Assembly: GCA_014825775.1 (NCBI GenBank)
Contig: MVAQ01000055.1
Coordinates: 1-64,000, forward strand
Length of the DNA: 64,000 bases
Reading direction: 5' to 3'
DNA from: Krasilnikovozyma curviuscula
Lineage: Eukaryota > Basidiomycota > Tremellomycetes > Cystofilobasidiales > Mrakiaceae
Both the position numbers and the translations under genes were made by a program. Each line of letters opens with the position of its first letter. Within the stretch, counting starts at the first letter, position 1. Of the stretch, positions 55,344 through 64,000 are shown one piece after another. The notes below the pieces were generated by a model. The model made no database searches. It had not been told where the DNA came from and was given only the letters and a program-made list of their open reading frames with translations.

Positions 55344-58300
55344 ATGGAGAGGAGGACGACAGGCGTTGGAGGCCCAAGAAGGCAGCCTCAGAGGAGCAAC
55401 GGCCCTCCTCCTGAGCCTGCGTCCAGAGAAGACGCCTTCTCCGAAATCTTTGGTCGTCGATCAACACATCACAGTCACACAGCAGCCCCTCAGCCTCATC
55501 AGCATCGCTCACAACATTCGCAGCAGCAACCTTACCATCAGTACAACTACCAGCATGCTGGCCCAAACGGTGGCTTCCCCCCTCCTCGCACCACCCCCAA
55601 CCCTCAAGGGAACCAATGGAGGCCACCACATGTAGGCGGAGCGAACAAACCTAGCGGTCCTGGCTTTGAATACTATGGAGCTGCTGCCTCGAGTGCTGGC
55701 CTCGGTCTCCCCCCTATCCCTGCCCTTCCTGTTCCTCAGCCCTTCACAAACACTTCCTACAAGCCTTTCCCTAACAACTACTCATCATCAATACCTACTT
55801 CAACTGGACCACCAGTCCTGCCACCTCTTTTTCAACAAGGTGCTCCAACACTTCCTACGGTTCAGCCTCTGCAGTACAGAAATGACTTTGCGGCGTCAAC
55901 TTCAACTCTCAGCTCGCTTGGTACAGTTGGTGGTAACCTGGATTCTATTGCTGGTGCTGGACCGAACAATGGGACTAATTATAGCGGAGGGGCAAGGATG
56001 TCGGGCTCGCGTGCATCGATAGGCTCAATCACTTCACCAACGTCCTCCTCCTCCAACTACACCGATGGTCCTTCAACGACCCCTACAATGGCTTCTTCTT
56101 CCGATCCTAAAATGTCTTCTAGCTCCCAGAGCCCTAGAAGCTCGATGGGGAGTGGGCCTAACGGCACCCAAGCGACAGGCGACAGCAGCTTCACGTCCTA
56201 CTCCTCGTCAACGGCCAGCTCTCCTCCATCTTCAAAGACTACCCTCCACAGCACTAGCTCGCAGCCATCTTCAGCCATAACATTGAACTTAAGTGGCACA
56301 ATATCTTCTGGTCCCTCGGTTTTGTCGGGCTCCAGTCCAGCGTCATCTGTTGCAACCGTATCCGCGAATTCGACGGGAAGTGCTGCTCTTGCCAAAAGGG
56401 CTCAGTCGATGAATCATCTCACGATCACAACTTCAAAACCCAATAACTCCAGCACCTCCATCTCTTCCTCTCAAAGCCACACAACCACCCACGCCAACAC
56501 CTCATTACCTTCAATCGCGCCTGCCTTTTTGTCCAAGGTTGCCCAAGCCTTCGAATCATTGATCCCGCTGTCAGAGAGGACAAAGGACGGCTTAGCGTAT
56601 AAGGATGCTTTCGATGGAAGGGAAGCGGTGGATCTCATCTGTGAAATCATCAAGACTCCAGACCGTAACTTGGCGTTGCTCCTTGGTCGCGCTTTAGACG
56701 CTCAAAAGTTCTTTCATGATGTCACTTATGATCATCGACTTCGTGACAGTGCCAACGAGCTATACCAGTTCAAAGAAAAGATGCTGCTGCCGCCTGCATC
56801 CTTCAACGACGACCTCTTTATCCCTTTAGGGCACGGAACTTCCACTCCACCTGGCGAAGAGGATGGCTCTTTGTCCTTGCATAGCATCGGTGGGGAGCTA
56901 CACGGCTCTCCTTCAACCTCATCAATTCTTCCAACCTCAGCGCGGTTCCAGTCGTCCACGTCGCTTGCGTTGATGGATAGAAGAGATTCGGGTGGAACCT
57001 TGCCGTCACCGACGCAATCTCTACACCCTTCTCTGCCCACCATACCTCCACCAATATCACAAACATCTTCATCCAATTCTCAACTTCCCGCGACGTTGCA
57101 CAACGGAGCAGAAGACGATTCCAGCGATGCTCAGCTACCTCAAGGTGTTTTCACCTTGTTGTTGGATTGTTACAGTCCAACTTGCAGTGCCGATAGGCTA
57201 TGCTACTCGATTGCTTGCCCGAGGAGGATTGAACAAGCCAAGAGGCTCAACATACAACCACAGCCTGGCTTGAGACGCGCCATGAGTGAGGAAAGTTTGA
57301 AGGAGGTGGTGAGTTTACTCGGTTCATGTCGCTTTGAGCTGCTTCAATCTTGAACTGACAACTGAAAATAAAAACAAAATTTCTACTAGTCTGGTGACTC
57401 TGCACCCTTGTGGATCCACTCCGTCTCGAAAGCGGTCTCTGACTCTGTTAGTCCAAAGGAAAAAAAGCGACAGGAAGCAATCAACGAGTTGATCTACACG
57501 GAACGAGATTTCGTAAAGGATTTGGAATACCTTCGAGATGTGAGTAAGCCTTCATTTTGCTTTCCCTCCAAAGCACCTCTGACTCAAACGTTCCCTCTCT
57601 AGTGTTGGATGATTCCACTGCGGCAGAAGGACCTAATTGAGCCTGCCGAACGGCGAGTGGAGTTCGTTCAGCAAGTCTTTTGGAATCTTCCTGCAATTCA
57701 TACCAACAATGCAGTTCTCTCTGACATGTTGACAAAGCGTCAGAAGTCTCATCAGATCGTGGAACGTGTGGGTGACATCCTATTGGAGCGCGTACCTCTG
57801 TTCCAACCCTTTGTTGATTACGGTGCACATCAACAATACGGAAAACATGAGTTCGAGAAGGAGAAGGGAAGCAACCCAGATTTTCAGAAGTTCACTGATG
57901 AGGTGGAACGGCTGCCTCAGTCTCGAAAGAGTGAATTAAACGCTTTCCTCACCAAACCAACAACGCGTCTTGGACGGTACCCGCTTCTCTTGAAAGCTAT
58001 TCTTCACGCAACCCCTGAAGACCATCCAGATGCTCGAGATATTCCCCAGGTTCTAGAGATGTTGGATGAGTGGCTCAACAAAGTGAATTCTGCAGCAGGT
58101 AAAACTCAGAACAGGATCGATCTCGCCAACTTTGACAGGCAGTTGAGACGACCAAGAGAAAGCGATGTAAGTGTTTTTCTGTTTGTGTTATTATCTACCA
58201 TGCTGCTCGGATATCCTTACCTTGGAATTTTGACGTTTTCAGCATGAGCTCCGCCTGTACGATGAGGAGCGAGAGCTCATACACAAGGGTCAACTGAAGA

Positions 58301-60421
58301 GGAGAGGTCAAACTTCCTCTGAGAGTGCCGATTTGGAGGTTTATCTACTAGATCATATGCTTGTGCTGTGTAGGTGGAAGAAGGATAGCAAAAGTGATGA
58401 GCCCGAGTTGAGACTTTACAAAAAGGTACGTGTGGAGCCAGTTCAAAGCTTGCTTTTTCACTCTGACAAATATGAAATTGCACTGTAGCCAATACCTTTG
58501 GAGCTGCTTACCATGGTCACCTTAGACGAACAGTACAACTTCAACAAGTACGGTATCCGACCCAAATCCCTCCTCTCCCGAACATCCACCGCAAAATCTG
58601 GCACATTATCTCTCGCAGCATCACATCGACCGGAGAAGGAAGGAAAACACGGCTTCTCCATCACGTTCCATTACCTTGGTCGACGAGGATATTCCTTAAC
58701 GCTGTGGTCCATTTCTCACGGTGGTCGCAAAAAATGGTTGGAAGCCATCGACAATCAACAGGCTGTCGTCAAGGAACGCAGTAAAAAGATCGACATTGTT
58801 GCAATGGAGAGTCATTTTAGCGGTTCAAGCAGAATCAACTGTGCAGCGCCGTATGATGCTGGAAGAAGAGTTATCTATGGAACGGACGATGGTGTTTGGT
58901 TCTCTAATCTTACCGACGACCGGCCTCCTGTGATGGTGCTCTCCTTACCCGATGTTACTCAGGTAGACGTTCTTGAACAGTTCCAGCTCCTGATAGTCCT
59001 TGCCGGTCGGTCCTGGATCCCTGATCTCTTAAGTTTGAGTTTTGCTGATTCCGCTTGCTGCTTCTTTAGATCGCTCAGTGCAGACATTCCCTCTCGATGC
59101 TCTTGATCCGAAGGACCCCACTTCAGCTCTCAAAAGAGGCAAACGTATCTCCTCTCATACCACCTTTTTCAAAGCTGGCGTCTGCTCAGGTCGCATGCTG
59201 GTTTGCATCGTCAAATCTTCCCCGCTCTCCACTACTATCAAAGCAATGGATCCAGTCGAACCAATTACTCAAAGGAAGAAACCTCAAAGTGCGTCATTTA
59301 GCAAGTTGATGCCAACCCGTCCAACAGAGACCTTAAAGGTCTTCAAGGTCAGTGTCTGCAAGTATTACCGGATCTTTCTTGCTCTTTCGCTAAAAAGAAT
59401 TGTTTTACAGGAGTTCTATATTCCCACAGAATCAACTTCAATTCACTTCCTCAAGACACGGCTGTGTGTTGGCTGTACCAAAGGCTTTGAGATTGTAGAT
59501 CTGGAAACGTTAGATACGCAAGGGCTCTTGGATCCTGCAGATTCCAATCTTGAGCTGGTGAACCGACGAGGTGAGAAGGACAACATTAGGCAGGTTCGTC
59601 CGATGGCTATCTACAGAATTGAAGGGGATTTCTTGCTCTGTTATGATGGTATGTCTTGGTCTTGGTCTTCTTTTGTTGTTGCTTGTGGTGCCTTCTCTAA
59701 GAACGCATCTTTTTGTTGGTCACAGAATTTGCCTTCTACGTGAACAAAAATGGCTGGAGAGTTGGAGCTCCTGCTAGACGAGAGGACACGAGATGGAAAA
59801 TGACGTGGGAGGGACAGCCGACCGCCTTTGGTAAGTCAATCCAATCCTTTACCACTTCAAGCTTTTCTGACATAAATCGTTCCTCTTGTATCAGCATTAC
59901 AATATCCATATGTACTGGCCTTCGATACCGCGTTCATAGAGGTCTGGAACGTGAACACGGGTCAATTGTCACAAGTGATCTTAACAGCGTCCCCCCCTTC
60001 TCCAATGATGCCCTATCCCTCATCAGCACCTACGAACTCTTCAATTCGACTCTTGTTTGCCGATACCCCGCCATCTACAATTCACTCTGCGGCTATCTTC
60101 GCACAGCAGCAGCAGCTGGCCGTGCAAAAATCTCAGTCCCGTCCATATCCACCTCGTCCATCGCCTGGTGGACCTCAACATCCACAACATCCTGCACAAT
60201 ATGGAGGTGGTCCCTCACAACCACCGGCACTCGGCCCTGGAGGGTTCCCACCTTATCGCCCGTCATACCCTCCCATGCATCCGCAACAGCAAATGCTAAT
60301 GATGCAGCAACAGCCTCCTCGCCCAGCCGCTCCTCCGCCGAATTCTAGAAATCAAATCATCTTTATTCTCGACGACAAAGTGGTGTGTGCCAAATTGGCT
60401 GCACCCGCTATGCAGACTTAG
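55344..60421 (+). CDS. ROM2: Rom2-type Rho1 guanine nucleotide exchange factor
   Basis: Activates the GTPase Rho1 in cell-wall integrity signalling. The first exon codes for about 650 residues: a long low-complexity, Ser/Pro/Gln-rich N-terminus (MERRTTGVGGPRRQPQRSNG...), then a DEP domain at about residues 395-478 (AFDGREAVDLICEIIKTPDR, DVTYDHRLRDSANELYQF). The DH (RhoGEF) domain follows: AINELIYTERDFVKDLEYLR, FQKFTDEVERLPQSRKSELN, FLTKPTTRLGRYPLLLKAIL. A PH domain comes next (HKGQLKRRGQTSSES, GYSLTLWSISHGGRKKWLEA), and then a CNH domain (RINCAAPYDAGRRVIYGTDD, GCTKGFEIVDLETLDTQGL, YPYVLAFDTAFIEVWNV). The C-terminus is Pro/Gln-rich and ends KLAAPAMQT. About 1,450 residues, a dozen exons. DEP-DH-PH-CNH is the exact order of fungal Rom2. 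A short intron near 59974-60048 is possible. Confidence 0.94.
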
Positions 60422-60654
60422 TTCCAAGGGTTACCATTCAAAGGTGTTCCATCTCTTACTTATCCATCATTCTTCCCCAATCCTTAATAAATGATTATAA
60501 TTTGAGTGAGATCTACTGCGATTGATATTAGTAAGACGTACCAAAGAGCAAACATGAATCAAGCGTGACTCAAGGCCGTGGTCAATTGAGGTGGCGGTGT
60601 GAGTGAGCCAGTGCAGGCGGAGTGAATGCGGATACTCGACACTCAAGAGCTGAA

Positions 60655-62419
60655 ATGGCGACCTACTCTGTCCCTTCATCTGATCCATTCCATGCTCTGT
60701 CCAACACGACGCTCTCAGTCAGGCTTACTCCCTCTCAGCGTCCGGGTGGAGCCTTTCTCCCAGGTGACTCAATCCAAGGTGAAGTGGTATTGACAGGAGC
60801 CAGTGAAGGCAGAGATGTCAAGCACAAGATTGTCATTGAAGAAATCGGTATCCAGCTCAACTGGGAATCTCGTAAGAGCCCTTTAATTCTGGACGACCTC
60901 TAGCTGGCGGTTGCTGACGAGTGACGACGTGGTATGCTGTTCGAACCCCTATTTTTCCCATCCTACGTAGGTAACCTCACCAATCTCGAGTACGCTAAAG
61001 GTGGAACAATCTCTCAAATGTTGGCTTCAGGAAGAGAGGATGTCCTCTTGATGCCAGGGATTCCTATGGGCGGGCCAGCTGTTCTAGAAGCGAGCTGGTC
61101 ATTTGCTGTATGTGGGCGGTTTTGGCAACACGACGTAAGCTTGAAAGCTACTTCAACAAGCTAAACTATTTCTTTCCCGCTATAGATTACCCTTCCGGAG
61201 AAATCAACCCAGGCAGAAGAATCTACGTTCGATACCAAAGGCAAAGCAACCTCATCGCCATCCTTCCCTGCATTCCCAACTTTCCATTCTCCAACACACT
61301 CTATCTCTTACATCCTGACGGCTCATGCATCGTTGGTTTCACCTTTTGCCGCTGAAGATGGTGTTGTCGACGAAGTGCTTGTCGACGATTTTGGTTTCAG
61401 ACAGTCAACGGAGAAAACTGTGGTCGTAAGAAAGGAAGTTCTAGTCGGGACTAAGCCTCCAGCTGCAGGGGATCTAGAGGTTGGAGAACCGTGGTCATCT
61501 ACGGTTGATGTCATAGGTACCGAAGGTTCTCTAGGCAAGCTCAAAGCTACGGTGAGTGATCTGGCGATGCGAGGTTTGCAGCTCTTTGACTCGTTACAAA
61601 GCTGAGATTTGCCAATATTCACTTCTCGGTTCTTTGAGATTGCACCACCACCACCACATCCTACCTCTACGCCACTTCTCAATCTATCCCTTCACTTGAA
61701 ATACACACCATCAATCCCAACTGCGCCAAGTAAAGAAAAGGAGAAGAAGGGATTCCTTGGTCTGGGAAAAGGCAAGGATAAAACTCCGGTAGCTCCTGTT
61801 CCGCTTGAGAGCTTTGTCGTAAAATCTGTCCGAGGACACGTCGTCTCCAAGACTACCGGATCATCCCCTGTGAGATAGCAATCACATCACGATCTTTCGC
61901 GAATGGTTCTCTAACTCCAATTTTCCACTTCCGGAAGGTCATCTTCGACTTTATCCCATCTGATCTGAACATCTCCAGTTCCCATCCTGTCTTATCCCTT
62001 TCTGGAATCGACTCCGAAGTCCATCTTGACTTCGTCAACCCTCCGGAAATACCTGAAGTCGGCTCTATGAAAGCGCCTGGAATCTGTAGAGAGGTTTTTA
62101 TTGTTTCAATCTATATCTCGTGACCGGGGTGAGTATCCAACACTGACGGAGCCCCATGCCTACGATCATCTAGTTCTTCCTCACCCTACACCTTACAACT
62201 TCTCTATCCGATACTCCACTGGCGATTGTGGAAGAAGTTCCGGTTGCTTTCTTCCAACCTCTCCCTCCTTTGATCCCAAACCAGACGGAGACTCATCTCG
62301 GTTATGACGCTCCTCCTCCGGAGATGGAATATGCGGGCCCACCGCCTGCTGTCGACTTTGACTCAGAAGCTGGATTAAGCTACGGAGGACCACCCCCTGG
62401 AAATCCTCCAGGGTATTAA
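60655..62419 (+). CDS. Arrestin-like (ART family) adaptor with C-terminal PPGY motif
   Basis: Starts MATYSVPSSDPFHALSNTTL and continues with an arrestin-N fold: LSVRLTPSQRPGGAFLPGDS, IQGEVVLTGASEGRDVKHKI, ISQMLASGREDVLLMPGIPM, EASWSFAITLPEKS. The arrestin-C part includes VGEPWSSTVDVIGTEGSLGK and LLNLSLHLKYTPSIPTAPS. A basic low-complexity insert, EKEKKGFLGLGKGKDK, follows. The tail is Pro/Gly-rich and ends in GGPPPGNPPGY, giving a PPxY motif at the very C-terminus, the site bound by WW domains of Nedd4/Rsp5 ubiquitin ligases. It is therefore probably an arrestin-related trafficking adaptor that directs ubiquitination of plasma-membrane proteins. About 470-490 residues. Several introns were placed from in-frame similarity; the one near 61550-61606 is uncertain. 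Confidence 0.78.
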
Positions 62420-62666
62420 GGTGTGGATTTATGGCGAACATGCATCTTCATTCTCCAATGATCTTTTGATGTAGCACGCAGAGCGCAACTAAAGGTATCA
62501 TTAGACGAGGCCCCTTTCGTACGCAAAGGTGAACATATCCATAAAATCTCATTTCGGTCATAAGCTCTTTCGGTCGAGGTTTCGAGGTTCTCAGGATGAA
62601 TTTTTAGATTCAGGCAGAAGTTTGATCTCGTTAATGTACAACACCGCCGCAATACGTTGACAGGCG

Positions 62667-64000
62667 CTATGACTGTATGATAGTCTCCACGAGTTTCCAA
62701 GGACCTCCGTTCCAGCTAGCCACGCGGCGTCCTGCCAAAATTGAATAGCTCGAATCCTTCGTACCGACCAGAGCCTGCCCACGCGATAGAATTACCATGT
62801 CCATCAGAGGCAAATACCACTCTCCAAATCGTGAAGCAGTTTGAAGGGTTTCCTTATATCAAACAAGAAGCAATGTTAGATTTTGTTCCGGTTTATTCAT
62901 TTTTGAAACGATTATGCGCATTGGCAAGCCGTTGCATACTCCACATCGCAAAGGAAGGGAAGTGACACTCACATGACTTATCAGCGTCCAGCCCTTACTC
63001 CTGACCTTGCTCAGTAAAGACTCATCGGTTGATTCAGTCGCTACAAGGACTCTAAACACGTCTTTCCCTGTCCGTACTTTAACCTCCTTCCGCATCTCCT
63101 CTACGGCTTCTTCCTGCACAGTCAATGGTGCTATACATCCACCAGATTTCTGAAGCTCCTCATTGCAGTACTTCTCGATAAAGTCCCTGTGTTTGTGGGC
63201 AACGAGAAAGGAAGGGAATTTGAGTTCTACATCGTCACTTCGATAGAAATCAGCGTTGTTGAGGGACTTACCCTAGTCGAAGATGGACAGCAATATACTG
63301 CGTCCAGAACAACGTCAGAGAAGACATAGGTTTTGGACGTAAGTCTGTTAGACACATGTGAATGCCTGCCTCATCAATTAAATTTAGACACTCACATCGA
63401 CTGGCTCACCAAGAGGCGTCCCAAACAAGTCCGAGATAAGCTGATCAGACTTTTGTAGTATTTGTGGTGTCCATCGTCTTGTAAACGCGAGCAATATAAA
63501 CTCGTCAACATTGAAGTCAAGTCAGCCGTTAAACAGCGCACTCACAGAAATTGTCCCACAATGTCCCACGCCGGCCAGTCAACCTGGAGCATTTCCGCAA
63601 AACCAGCATCTGTAGATCCAACCCAGAACAACCAACCTGTACACAGTACTTGATTTTGAGGTAGGGGATGATGCATTGCCCTCTCTGTGTTTTCGCTAAA
63701 CCACTGTGAGAACATCCGTGGGGCATCCTGGAGTAAAAACTTGGCGACACCATCCCATCGGCCCATGCCCGTTACCCAGTTTGACGACAGGATCCAGTAC
63801 CCAAGGTGAAAGCTGAATGCTGAATTTGGACCTCTGTCATTGAACTCAGCCGTCTCGTCCTCGCCGGGTTGCAAAGCGTAGCACGCAAGCTGGTTGTTGT
63901 CTGTTATGGTGGAGTTTACTGCGTCCTTCTTTTTCACAATAACATCCTTCCATTCGACGACGTCCTGGTTGAGCCCAGCGGCCAGAGGGTCCAGGAGGAA
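62667..64000 (-). CDS. O-fucosyltransferase-like protein, C-terminal part (cut by window edge)
   Basis: Paralogue of the gene at 16956-18875; the N-terminus and anchor lie outside the window. The visible part begins FLLDPLAAGLNQDVVEWKDV at the edge and has SAFSFHLGYWI, MLQVDWPAWDIVGQFLRWTP across an intron, AVHLRLGDFIEKYCNEELQ with the HxRxGDF donor motif, and EMRKEVKVRTGKDVFRVLVA, TESTDESLLSKVRSKGWTLI. After the last intron (62844-62968, about 125 nt) it reads TASRFGEWYLPLMDMVILSR and ALVGTKDSSYSILAGRRVAS, ending ETIIQS at TAG (62667). The order of these blocks matches the first copy throughout (for example DVVEW, VGQxLRWT, GEWYxxLxD). Donor and acceptor are unknown. The frame was chosen from these matches across splice joins. 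Confidence 0.78.

Noticed and set aside
1..64000. Transposons, long terminal repeats, CRISPR or bacterial islands
   Set aside because: I saw no reverse transcriptase, integrase or transposase motif, no long repeats and no regularly spaced repeats; all larger genes have fungal-type introns or fungal homologues.

Overview
The window is nuclear DNA of a basidiomycete fungus. The genes are intron-rich (mostly 45-70 nt GT-AG introns, often a dozen per gene), GC content looks close to one half, and the proteins are typical fungal ones (Kre6/Skn1, Rom2-type RhoGEF, GRIM-19/NDUFA13, Met16-type PAPS reductase). Many type II membrane glycosyltransferases next to UDP-glucose dehydrogenase point by inference to a Tremellomycete of the Cryptococcus/Kwoniella/Tremella kind. 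I see no transposon, CRISPR array or rRNA. One intron-containing tRNA-His gene is present.

Layout. 1-93: start of a secreted protein leaving the left edge. 1-10 kb: UDP-glucose dehydrogenase, a zinc alcohol dehydrogenase, PAPS reductase and an AFG1-like mitochondrial ATPase. 9.6-16.3 kb, all on the minus strand: a GT61-type glycosyltransferase, acyl-protein thioesterase and a GH13 alpha-amylase-like protein. 17-25 kb: an O-fucosyltransferase-like enzyme, a double GFA/CENP-V protein, an SGNH acyltransferase/esterase-like membrane protein and a GT8/LARGE-like glycosyltransferase. 25.7-37 kb, all plus: Kre6/Skn1 glucan synthesis protein, a DUF676-type lipase, a secreted purple acid phosphatase and a second SGNH protein. 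37.7-40 kb: complex I subunit NDUFA13 and an RCC1-repeat protein. 40.8-54.7 kb is the densest glycan block: two MGAT5-like (GT18) paralogues in opposite orientation flank a third SGNH protein and a very long minus-strand gene. 55-62.4 kb: Rom2-type RhoGEF and an arrestin-related adaptor. The right edge cuts a second O-fucosyltransferase-like gene.

How the genes fit together. At least twelve genes act on sugars or on surface polysaccharide, and most of these encode proteins with an N-terminal membrane anchor and a lumenal catalytic domain. UDP-glucose dehydrogenase makes UDP-glucuronate. The long gene at 45.7-50.2 kb joins, behind one membrane anchor, a complete short-chain sugar-nucleotide epimerase/decarboxylase-like domain to an exostosin-type (GT47) glycosyltransferase, so it could make a UDP-sugar in the Golgi lumen and use it in the same polypeptide. 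Together with the MGAT5-like pair, GT61, GT8-like, fucosyltransferase-like and SGNH (possible O-acetylation) proteins, the region looks like a loose neighbourhood for capsule, cell-wall or glycoprotein glycan synthesis. Kre6/Skn1 and Rom2 fit a cell-wall theme. The amylase-like protein keeps the three catalytic acids but has lost active-site histidines. The shared function of the block is inferred, not shown.

Gene spans run from start codon to stop codon and include introns. Exon joins were worked out by hand from splice signals and family similarity.
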